The notes under the pieces: model-generated
Databases searched by the model: none
What the model was told of the DNA's origin: nothing
Seen by the model: only the letters and a program-made list of their open reading frames with translations
Program-made: the position numbers and the translations under genes
NCBI GenBank assembly: GCA_024760905.1
Contig: CM045729.1
Span: 83,091,550-83,155,549 of the forward strand
Reading direction: 5' to 3'
Length of the DNA: 64,000 bases
Source: Plotosus lineatus
Lineage: Eukaryota > Chordata > Actinopteri > Siluriformes > Plotosidae
Shown here: positions 1-64,000 of the stretch, piece by piece
Position numbering within the stretch: the first letter of the stretch is position 1
How the letters are laid out: each line of letters opens with the position of its first letter

Positions 1-180
1 ACACACATTCTCTGTCTCTCTTTCTCTGTCTCCCATACATGCGCGCGCGCGCACACACACACATGCATACACACTCTCTACCTTACACACACTCTGTCTC
101 CCTCGCACACATACACACTCTCTCACTCTCTCCGTCTCACACACACACACACATTTTCTCTGTTGTGTTTTTCTCTGCAG

Positions 181-54329
<54,149 letters not shown>

Positions 54330-54607
54330 TCAAGAGGCAAGAGCAGGATGGAGGTGATGAAGATGAACTCGGTTCTTTGGCCCACAGAAAATCGGGGAGA
54401 TGAAAGTGTTCCAAGTGAAATTTCTTATTTTTACACTGAAGTGTTGAGTGCGCGTGTAAAGAAGAATACGGACGGCATTTCTGGAAAGCACCGCCAGCAG
54501 AGACACCTCACGTTTCCACATGGTTCCTAAAGGAACAGGACGTTTCGAATACAAGTCCTTCCTGAGCACCACCTTGTCCTGCTTCCATGGAAACGGTGTG
54601 TGTGTTT

Positions 54608-54662
<55 letters not shown>

Positions 54663-54885
54663 CACGCTGCCGTGTTTCCTGCATGTAGTTCCACGAGTGG
54701 TGTGAGGAAGGCAGGGGGAATTTTGGGAGGTCAGTTTTTTTATTAGTCTGGTACAGTTTTTATTATAATATATTCTGATGAATGTAAATGTAAAGATCAA
54801 ATCTTTCACTGTTCTGATGTTTATTCTTTACATCACTTCCTGTCTGAGGGGTGACTTTAATAAAAACCCTCTTTCTTGATTAAAG
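54330..54885 (+). other. cog3: cog3 3' untranslated region (predicted)
   Basis: It follows the stop codon. Contains a (GT)n tract (54597-54661). The first AATAAA is at 54859-54864, which suggests cleavage near 54880. Confidence 0.65.
54859..54864 (+). terminator. cog3: Polyadenylation signal AATAAA of cog3
   Basis: Canonical hexamer about 530 bp after the stop; not confirmed by transcript data. Confidence 0.6.
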
Positions 54886-55822
54886 ACCCCAGAACCTTCT
54901 TCCTGTTGTATTCTTACCTTCAGGTGTTCATCTGAGCGATGGGACAGGTTCAACTCTAAATGACTTAATTCCTGTCTCACTCTCTGCCTGTCTGTCTCTC
55001 AGTCTGTCTCACTCTTGCCCTGTCTGTCTCGCTTCATCTGTATTTCTACATCTGTCTCTCTGTCAGCTTGTCTGTCTTTCTCTCCATCTCACTGCTAACC
55101 TATCTGTCTGCCCATCTGTATTACTCTCAATCTATCTGCCCCTTAGTCTTTTGCTGTCTGTCTCACTCTTGGCCCGTTTGTCTCTCACCACCTGTCTCAC
55201 TGTCAAGTTTTCTGTCTTTCTCCATTAAAGATCTCATAGCTCTTCCTGTTGTGTTTTTACCCTCAGGTGTTCATTGGAGGGATGGGGCAGGTTCACGTTC
55301 ACATGACTTCATTCCTGTCTCACTGTCTATCTGTCTGTCTCTCTCAATCTGTCTCACTCCCCTCCCCTCTCTCTCCATTTTTCTTCCGCTTGGGCTGTAA
55401 TCTCTTTCCATCTGTTTCATTGTCTGCATCTCTTTGTCTTTCGCTCTCTCTTCATCTGTCTCATTGTCTCCATGCCTGTCTCTCTTCATCTGTTTCATTC
55501 TCAGCATGTGTCTTTCTATTTCTCTATCTGTCTCACTCTCTGCTTGTCTGTTTCTGTCCCTCTCTCTCTCTCTCTCTTTCTCTCTCTCTATCTATGTCTC
55601 TTCATCTCACTGGTGGCCTTGCTGTTTCTGTCTCTCTGTCAGTCTCACCCTTTCACCATCTTTTGCACTGCTGGCTTGTCCTCTCAGTCGGTCAATCTAT
55701 CTTTCTTGATTTTAGACCCCAGAAGTGTCTTCCTGTTGTTCTTACCTTCAGGTGTTCATCTGAGGGATGGAACAGGTTTACTTTTAACTCACTTCATTCC
55801 TGTCTCACTCTCTGCCTGTTGA

Positions 55823-55902
<80 letters not shown>

Positions 55903-55960
55903 ACTGTCAGCCTATCTTTCTCTGTCAGTCTTTTCTCCCCATCTGTCTGAGGAACATTAA
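54873..55960 (+). repeat. Pyrimidine-rich repeat field with three copies of a 120-135 bp module
   Basis: The module (accccagaaccttcttcctg through ttcattcctgtctcactctc equivalents) occurs at about 54880-55010, 55215-55345 and 55705-55825, separated by degenerate 'tgtctgtctc' sequence. A (CT)n tract lies at 55827-55897. Confidence 0.75.
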
Positions 55961-56001
55961 TTAAAGGAGAATCAGTAATGATATACTGCTCTGTGTCAGA
56001 G

Positions 56002-56050
<49 letters not shown>

Positions 56051-56640
56051 GTGTAAGGTGTGGCACTAAAGAAAAAAAAAATCAGGACTGTTCACCCTGT
56101 TAAAGTCTTTTCAGACGTTTGATTTTGCTGTGGTCTTCATTCTGTTTGAACCAGTTCTCCAATGTAATCAGTGTATCTGCTGGAGCAATGAGAAGTTCAT
56201 CTCAATCCAACAAACACTCGAGATGTTCCAGTAAACCACTCCTGACTGACGTACACCATCTCCTGGCAGAGACAGGACTAGCACAACTGATTAAACATCA
56301 TGCAGCACCTATTGCTGTGCAATTTAAAGAAATCCTGACTTGGGAAGGACGTTGTTCTGAAATAGTCTGCTTTTGTTCTCAGTCATGTTAGATAGAAGAT
56401 AATGCTTGATGTAGGGGAGGATCAGGGAGTTAAAAATAAAGAGCACAGAAGGAATAATCGTTGATTCGCACCACTGATTAAGTTCACTGTACAAGAACAA
56501 ACATCATAAATATATCATCTTTTCTCTTTCTGAACTGAAACTTATCATTACTGCATCATTAACAGCAGCTGCAGGCGGCTACGATGTGTGATGTGTGCCA
56601 TCACAGCACATGGCTCCCTGCACTGCCTGAATGTGACAGG

Positions 56641-56705
<65 letters not shown>

Positions 56706-57400
56706 TAAACCCATTTTAATACACATACGAAGAGAAAACATAAAAATGCACTGTCCCTTTTCTGAATTTCCCAGTAGTTGAATGCATTCAGTCCTGTTCG
56801 GTTATATTAATCTTTAAAAGTAAATAAATAAAACACCTCGAATGTTAAGGGTCACTCCACCACACAATATGGATAATGTAGTAAATAGACCCGATATGGG
56901 TTTTATTTTATTACCCAGGTGCTTATCTTATAATATTCAAGTCCTTATATAATTTTCTCTTCATGTTCTGATGTTATGGGATGTCAGTTCAATTCAATTC
57001 AGTTTTATTTGTGTAGCAACCCCATCTTCATTTGGGGGAAACCAGATAAAAATACAAACGTCACCATAGATATCGATACATGAAGAGCTATCAGATAACT
57101 TGAATGGGAATTGTAGTCCTAACTCATTTCAGTAAGAGTTTATACTACCAGCAGTGAAAAGTCATCTTCACAGGTTCTCAGTGGATATTTAGGTTCATGT
57201 GGATCATCAGCAGCAGCAGGAGGGGCTTCTAAGATAAGAATTCCAACTACTAGTAGCACATTAGGATGCACGCCAGGATTCAGAAAGCAGACGGATCAGG
57301 ATCACTGGTATGTCAGAAAAAGCATGTGTACCTCAACAACGCGCACACACACACACACACACACACAAAGGGAGAGAAAGGTTGGTAACCAATGTTCCCT
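55961..57400. other. Intergenic sequence downstream of cog3
   Basis: Contains (GT)n (56009-56047) and (CA)n (56641-56701) tracts and a short dispersed repeat at about 56990-57015 (caattcagttttatttgtg). No gene was recognised. Confidence 0.45.
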
Positions 57401-57989
57401 CTAATGCCCCCATTTCACTGGAGCAGAGAATGCAACGATCTTGGCGGAAAGGCGTGGAACGCAGTCTACGGAAGAGCTTCGGCATTTTTACACAGAAAAT
57501 GGGAAAATCCTACGAAAAATTGTACATTCAGAACACTTTCGGAACATTCACGGCATGTGCGGAACAGACACGGAAAGACTATGGTACAATTTGGGAATAC
57601 ATACTGAAAAGTGCACGGATTAACTGCGGAACAACTACTAATAGCCACGGATTGCAAAAGGAAGATTTACAGATAATTCACGGAACGTCCACGGAAAACA
57701 CGGAACACTCGAGGAATAACTACGGCACTGAAGGAAGAGCTTCGGAATGATTGTGGAAACGTGAAATAAAAGCAGAACGTTTACGCTCAACATGGAATGA
57801 CTGATGAATACCCGGCATAACCATGATTCAATACGGAGAAATCGGCAAAGATCAAAGGATTTGCTTCTGATTCCGCCTATAAATTCACGGATTCGACCAA
57901 GGAAGCTCATTCTGCCAAGCGACCCCGTACTGGAAACACCCAGAAGCTCTTCCAAAATGGACAAGGATAAAGAGCCATATTCCAGGCGA

Positions 57990-58420
57990 GCCCTTACAGA
58001 GGAAGAACTGGCCTACAACTATAGAATGTCCAGAGCACGTCGAGTGGTTGAGAATGCATTTGGCATCTTGGCCAATCGCTGGCAGCTCCTGCTGTCTACA
58101 CTGCAACAAGGACCAGATGTAGTCAGACTTATGGTTGAAGCTGCTGTCTGTCTTCACATCATGAGGGTGAGATTCACGGTCACCCAGGATGCAGTTTTGG
58201 ACTGAGAAGACTATGACCACAACATTATTCCAGGACAGTGACGTAAAACTACTGATATACATGACTTGGAACATGTGGTGGGTCCCAACAGAGACACTGT
58301 AGAGGCCAAGAGACAGAGTACCTGAAGCTCTACTTGAACAGTGAAGTTGGAAAAGCCTCCTTGTAGCGGTATGCCAACAGCCAGAAGAAAGTGTGACAAT
58401 GAACAATGGGTCCTTAATTG
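57990..58420 (+). pseudogene. Harbinger transposase (HARBI1-like), C-terminal remnant
   Basis: It reads LAYNYRMSRARRVVENAFGI, then LANRWQLLLS, MVEAAVCLHIMR and, past a stop at 58202-58204, NRDTVEAKRQ. The Glu in RRVVENAFG is the last acidic residue of the DDE nuclease. The N-terminal part with the two Asp residues is gone, so it cannot be active. An AATAAA follows at 58562. Confidence 0.85.
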
Positions 58421-59407
58421 AACTATCATATTATATGCTGGTTTCTGTTGTTGATATTATGGTGTGTTCTTTTTGACCCTTGTTTGTATTAAAGTCTTTT
58501 TAAATTTTTAACTTTGCTTTAGTACTGCCTCGTGTCAATATGTTCCTTTTATTTGCATCTTCAATAAATCATTCCTGACTACAAAAAATGCACACAAGTC
58601 AAAGCCACAGTGATTATAATTTCAAAACTTTATTACTTGAAAAAAGAAAAAAGAAAGTGAATGAATTGAAATAATTGAATAAATTGAAATAAAAAACCAA
58701 ATGTCTCACTGGTCACTGGTGGAGTTTGAGTCTTCAAAGTCATCACAACACTGCCTGAGCACAATGGAAATGTTGAACAGGCTGGGCTCTGGGCTCACTT
58801 CCACTTGTGTCTCTAGCCGCAGGGGTGGTTGCAGGTGTTGATGTGCATGTAACTGGAGAACCACTGACTAGTCTGCTGAGTTGTAGTTGCTGCTCTCCTG
58901 CAGACGATGTCGGTTGTTATGGGCATGGTGGTGTTGTCCACCTCGCGTCTTGAAGTCCCCAAACAGGCACGGGTGGACCAGACAGCTGCGTGATCCACTG
59001 TGTCGGTGGGGGCGGCCAGTAATGCTGTTGATGCCACCGGTGGTGCAGAGGTGGTGGTCGATGCTTCTGAGAAAGCTGCTGGTAGCGTTGCTGCGAATAC
59101 TGCTGAGGCTGGAGCTGCTGCGACTGCTGCTGCATAAGAGGTGGTTGCCCCTATGGCTGCATCTCCATGGCCTCAGTTCTGTCCAAGCAGTCATTCAGCA
59201 GTTCTTGGATCTTCAACTTGGCATGCCTGTAGACAGGTTTTGGGAGATTCTGCAGCACAGCTGGTACCCAACTGGTGAAACTCACCCTCTCTGACTCATC
59301 AGCCGTCTGTACTTCTCTGTCTCACCAGCTGTTCAGCTGCTGTGAGAATCCGATCGGCTCTGTCGTCAAGGATGGACGTTGCAGATCCAGACCATGCCAA
59401 GGTGGAC

Positions 59408-60033
59408 CTAGATGCTGTGGTGACCGGCGTTGCATCGAGGGGGATGATGGGTGTTGCTTCTTCTGCCATCTGGAGTTCGACAGCTTAAAATATCCTGTGC
59501 TCCCTCTGATGTTGATGGCAGTGAAGGTTCCACGCCGGAGCCAGCAGCAGTAGCAATCTTTGCCTTCAGAGCGACAACGTTCCCCTGCTGTACCTCGACA
59601 ATGGGTGGACATGGAAAGCTAAAGCTGTCATATATCCACTGGTCCCTCTGAGACATGTTCATGTCAGCTTGCCCCAACTTCCAACGTCTCAGTTTACCCA
59701 GCCTCGTGCGCATGCTATGGAACCACTGCTTCAACTCCTCGTCGGTCTTCCCCATGCGTGCAGCCTGATCAGGTCAGAGCTTTGCCTTGTGTTGTTTGTC
59801 CGTCCAGGATCAGAGTTTTTTGTTGTAAAGTCACTCGTTTGCCTGGATGAACTCTACTTGAGTTCCTCATCATCGGTGAGCTTGATATATACTCGTGCCT
59901 TCTTGTTTGGTTCAGCGGCGATATCCAACTCGCCGTCGACCTCGGCTTCCTGAGAAGGCTCTTCCATTGGGTTTTCCAGCGTTGGAGACCCTGGCCTTTT
60001 GGTGGTTGTCTTCCTCTTGACTTTCGGCATCAT
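59408..60033 (-). pseudogene. Harbinger MADF/Myb-like DNA-binding protein, broken
   Basis: It starts at the complement of about 60031-60033 (MPKVKRKTTTKRPGSPTLEN) and proceeds into an acidic stretch and KLTDDEELK. A frame break near 59755-59860 precedes RMGKTDEELKQWFHSMRTRL then GKLRRWKLGQ, the MADF-like helices. The family protein helps transposase reach the nucleus and bind DNA. A Gln-rich C-terminal stretch may continue to about 58920. Confidence 0.75.
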
Positions 60034-60570
60034 GGCGTCTCTCAAAATGAATGTCTCTTAGTCTTGCCTGCCTGTATTTATAGTTGAAGTGAGTTCCGTG
60101 AGTGTTCTGTAAGTCTTCCATGTTATCCGTGACAATTCCGTAAACATTCCGTAGGTATTTCGCGACCATTCCGCTTTGTTCCGTGTCATGTCCAGTGAAG
60201 TTTCGCAGTGTTTCTTTATTCTTTTGTTTGTATTCCGTGCCTTCCGTGAGTATTCCATGTGGATCCATAGATGAACGGGACTGTTCCGTAGCCGCTTTTG
60301 ACCATATCTAAGAGGGGGGGAAGACTTGCGGATAAGTCATGGAAAACTTACGGTATAAAAGGAAAGATTACGGACTATTTGCGGAAATTACAATGTTTAT
60401 GGAAGGACTACAGAACCAAAGGGAACACTCACCGAAGATTTTGGTCTGCCGAAAGTGGAGGAACACATACGGAATGACACGGAAGATGAGGGAATAAGTA
60501 CAGAACGTTGGTGGGTGACACCATTTTTGCTTCCGTAAGTCTTCCGCGCTCCAGTGAAATGGGGGGATAA

Positions 60571-61505
60571 GCTCCGTGCTTGTGCAATCGCGCACTGCTT
60601 GTACATTCTCAGCACACAAGAAAATCTATGCAGCACATAAAATAAAATTCAACGTAAACATAATATCTAATATTAGACTTAATCTAATCTAATTGATTAG
60701 ACCAAGAATATTGTTTTCTGTAACCATTTTGCAATGTAACTCAGTGAGTGACAGGTGTCCAGCCAATGATATGATACGGTTTACTTGCACTTCGCAGCCA
60801 ATCATGGCATTAATAGTGTTTGCATATGTGCCCTGCCAATACCCACCATGCAGGATAACTATCCGACAACAGTGCGGCGGAGTTAGGAGACGCAAATGAT
60901 AACCCCTTGTCATGGCGAAACTTACGGGCAGCAACACATCCACATACTAATCCAAAGTAAAAATGAAATGCGGTTCTTTTAAGATGGAATGGCTGTCAGA
61001 GTGCAAATAGAAGAACAAGCGGTGCAACTGGGTGAGATTCTTTCTTTTTCGAGTGAACAGGTGTGATACTGGTGTGTGGCCACAGCGTGCACATCTGATG
61101 CTGCTCACAGTGGTCCTCTGTGCTCAAGGAGCTTGTGTGTATGCCCAGACACATGAAAAAAGAAGGAAAATAGTTGTTAACTGTGCTCATCACAGTGAAA
61201 TGATGAAAGAAGAGATTTTATTATTGCTGAGTGCAGCAGGGACTCCGGCATGACTGGCTGTGGTAGCAGAACTTAAAGAAAGAGAACCAGAAGGAAGACA
61301 GACCATCAGGAAGGCTCCCTGTGACATTGGGGCAATCAGCCACCCCACTGTCATTGGACCTGGGTGAGCGTGTAGAGTGGGGGAGCGACAGCATCCCAAC
61401 ATCACAGTTTACACAAACTTTCTATACCTGAGACCCCCAGATCTGCTCCTTTACATAATAAAAGCCTTTTAACGAAATTCTTCTCCGAACAAGTACATTT
61501 TCATT
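60571..61505. other. Intergenic sequence, no recognised gene
   Basis: An open frame at about 61032-61253 begins with a hydrophobic stretch but has no recognised relatives or exon borders. Confidence 0.4.
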
Positions 61506-61507
61506 CT

Positions 61508-62240
61508 CGTGTTAAAAACAGGCTGTGTCTGAGTCCCCAACATTAACTGGAAGGCTATTCCATAACTGTGGGCTTTGTAAGAGAAGCTCCGCCCCCTGCA
61601 GGGGGGGCGAATCTTCCTTATTCGAGGGATCACTAAACATTCTGCACCTTTAGATCTAAGAGGGCGTGTCTGATCATAAATGACTAGAAGTTCACTAAGA
61701 TGATGTGGTGCGTGATCACTAGGTGCTTTCGAGGTTAAAAATAGTATTTTATATTTGATGTGAAATGTAACTTACAGCCAGTGCAGTGTAAATAAGATCG
61801 GGTGATATGCTCGTGTCTTCTGGTTCGAGTAACGACCCTCGCTGCTGAATTCTGGACCAACTGCAGCTTGTTTATACTCCTATTAGAACATCCAGACAGT
61901 ATCACATTACAATAATCTAATTTCGAGGTAACAAAAGCATCAAAAAGTTTTTCCACATCATGCAGTGACGTCTGAAACTGAAACATCATCCAAACTTATC
62001 ACTCAATCAGAAACCTTATTTGTAGCTGCCTGAAATTCGAGTACAAGTATTTCTGTCTTATCAGAGTTTAAAAGGAGGAAATTAGTAAGCATCAAGTGTC
62101 TAATGTCCTTTACATATTGGAAAAGCAACGGGCCTAGTACAGAACCTTGTGGAACACCAAAGTTACCATTAGTATATACAGAGAAATCACCACTTACATC
62201 TACAGTCAGTTTTAAAACAGGAGATGTAAAATAGGGACTT
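61508..62240 (-). mobile_element. L2-clade LINE, 3' fragment (copy 2)
   Basis: Minus-strand FVTSKLDYCNVILSGCSNRS then INKLQLVQNSAARVVTRTRR match the C-terminal RT region of the 39-46 kb L2. The fragment begins at the same 'gtctgagtcc' 3' limit and extends back to the region before the catalytic block. Confidence 0.75.
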
Positions 62241-62734
62241 ACAATTTAAACCTTTCCTGCAACCCCTTTTATTTGTATCACAATAATAAAGTCTTCTTTT
62301 ACCATTACACTGTTATGAGTATACTGAATAATCTCTCTCTCTGTTTTTGTTGAGGTGAACATTCTTCTGGGATGCCGGTGATCCTGATCTTTCTGCTTTT
62401 TGAGGCTGTGGTCTGTCTTGGTGTGCTGATGCTGGGTAGCGTTCTCATGTTGGACACCCCTCCCTCCTGTTGATGAAGATCATTATGCACTCAGTGAAGA
62501 TAACGTTTCACTTATTTAGGACTTACAGGTGTGGTGTAACCAACCATTTCGGAAGTTTTCTTGTAATGATTTGTATTTTTATGGTTTCACTGAAATAAGG
62601 ACTGTTTTTCCTTTAGAGCCTGGTTCCTCTCAACGATTATTCTTCATACAAACTGAGGGAGGTTTTTTTTGTTTTTTTGCCACCGTTGCCAAGGGTGATG
62701 CTCATTAGGGATGTGTAGGGGTTTTAACTATGTA

Positions 62735-63005
62735 CGATCATCCCTTGCCACTCCGCGATTTGAGCATCGCGGTCTTGGTTCATTACGGTATTTTAATAAA
62801 AAATAAAATAAAATAAAATATTCATAAAAATTTACATATGCATATAACTGTGTAATGTTTAATATACACTTCTTGATATTGTATAGACACAAAAACATAT
62901 AGCAATGAGACAACATGGTAGAAATGGGGGCGGGGGGCGGGGCGTTCCTACTTCGTGGTTTTTCGAATATCGCGGCCAGGTTTGGTCTACATTATCCGCG
63001 GCTGC
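62735..63005 (+). mobile_element. Tigger-like element, family D (copy 2, partial)
   Basis: It starts after TA with cgatcatcccttgccactcc and runs, inverted relative to copy 1, through 'ttcttgatattgtatagaca' to 'aggtttggtctacattatcc'. It lacks the 29-bp SINE-tail insertion found in copy 1. Confidence 0.7.
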
Positions 63006-64000
63006 GTTGTGCAATGTCAATTGTAAAAAGTGCTATACAAATAAAACTTAATTGATTAATTATAAGAAATACATCTATAATATCCAAATGATAACTAGAT
63101 TTACCTCAGTGAAAGCATGGCCAGTCACACTGTCATATTACATTAGTGTCAACATTATTAACATGTTGGATTTTGCTGTATAAAATCATCTCTTGTGTCA
63201 TTCTTTTTCATCCAAAAAGAAAAAATGACCAACATTACTTTTGCAGGCAGAAATAGTGCTCACTGAATGAAAAAAAAGAGTTTTTCTTCAATGAAAACAT
63301 GGCTAGTATACTTCTGGGATACGTCTCGTAAGCTTATGCTACTTATATGGCATTTAGAATTACTTTTAAATAATAGCGTTATCCCACATGAATCAAAGCG
63401 GAAAGATAGTTCACATTACTTTTGCATCCATTAAAAAATATGCTCGTGTTTATCCTTTGAACTATTTTTACTTCAGTGAAAACATTATGAACGCTATCTT
63501 GCGTAGTTTGGGACGTCTTTGATAGCTTGATGAAAATATCATGAGCTAGCATTAATGTAACGGGCTAAAACACTGCCAATTTACTGAATTATTGATGGCG
63601 TTTGTGTGGGGTTTTTTTGTTTTGTTTTGTTTTTGTTTGGGGTTTTTTTTGGGGGGGGGACTAGTTTTAACTCTAAGGAAACATAACTAAGGCTATTATA
63701 TAGGTTACAGCTAATGTTGACGTTATGTAAATGACTGCACGGTTTCAGCCTGTTACATTTCATAACATGCTAATCTTAGTTTAATGGAAATTTGATCTTG
63801 CCGGTACTCTAAATGGAAACATGGTTACGGATTCCTTTCACTAATAAAAACAAAGATTCATGCTCAGCATTTATATTGTTTTTAACAAACAGTTTCTACC
63901 TCTGGTGCTTGACGCTGGGGTTATGTATTCATTTCATCTGTTTGTCTGATACTCTGGAATACCAGTGGGTGGTTGTGAGTCTTGCGTCAGGGGATCAATC
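63006..64000. other. Terminal intergenic sequence
   Basis: AT-rich. A short 'agtgctatacaaataaaact' dispersed-repeat end is seen at about 63030 and a T/G-rich tract at 63612-63660. No gene was recognised. Confidence 0.45.

Larger units (their letters stand above)
57405..60567. mobile_element. PIF/Harbinger DNA transposon, TAA-flanked
   Basis: Terminal inverted repeats (tgcccccatttcactggagc and its inverse gctccagtgaaatgggggg) are flanked by TAA (57402-57404, 60568-60570), the three-base target of the superfamily. It carries the two convergent genes typical of Harbinger: a transposase (only the C-terminal part left) and a MADF/Myb-like DNA-binding protein. Subterminal regions are crowded with cggaa/ttccg motifs. 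Confidence 0.92.

Noticed and set aside
54330..54809. Minus-strand open frame of 159 residues over the cog3 3' UTR
   Set aside because: Contains a translated (CA)n run and no recognised domain; it is antisense to the untranslated region.
55068..55950. Long Ser/Leu/Cys-rich frames downstream of cog3
   Set aside because: Products of degenerate tctgtctc repeats; open in two frames at once.
61032..61253. Possible secreted small protein
   Set aside because: A hydrophobic start and a short frame only; no splice context, no recognised family, and it ends at a stop after about 73 codons.

Overview
This is a teleost fish genomic window, read almost entirely from inside one gene. The evidence is spliced protein-coding exons with GT-AG borders, introns of up to 16 kb, abundant (CA)n/(TA)n microsatellites, V-SINE-type tRNA SINEs, Tc1 and Tigger DNA transposons, and L2 and RTE LINEs. 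The Tc1 family present is one I associate with catfishes and other otophysans, but I cannot fix the species.

The gene is cog3, on the + strand. It encodes subunit 3 of the conserved oligomeric Golgi (COG) tethering complex. Twenty exons between 181 and 54329 join in frame to give 687 codons plus a stop, matching human COG3 to its C-terminal end. Roughly the first 140 residues and the promoter lie before the window. A polyadenylation signal lies near 54859. All 20 acceptors and 19 donors are canonical GT-AG. Several are built directly from GT/UG microsatellites.

Layout. 347-13440 is the first intron: a Tigger element with a large internal foldback (979-2512), a Tc1 element carrying a SINE (2795-4717), SINE copies, and a nearly full-length but broken RTE-clade LINE (9288-12427). 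13441-21791 holds exons 2-5, with (TA)n arrays, Tigger derivatives, a second Tc1 and a LINE fragment. 21792-25350 is a large CA/CT composite simple-repeat field split by a Tigger-type insertion. 26133-30058 holds exons 6-11. 30059-46213 is one 16-kb intron. It starts and ends in a degenerate 26-bp minisatellite, and between these blocks lies a nest of two minus-strand LINEs (an endonuclease/RT LINE and an L2) invaded by SINEs, Tigger, Kolobok-like and hAT-like elements. 46214-54329 holds exons 12-20, with more SINEs and a third Tc1 family. Downstream of cog3 are a pyrimidine-rich repeat field (54940-55960), a PIF/Harbinger element with TAA duplications (57405-60567), an L2 fragment, and about 1 kb at the end with nothing recognisable.

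Apart from cog3, the window is a record of transposition. Many insertions keep perfect target-site duplications, and several pairs of copies act as each other's empty site, so the order of events can be read. Every other long open frame I examined is either a decayed transposon gene or a translation of simple repeats.
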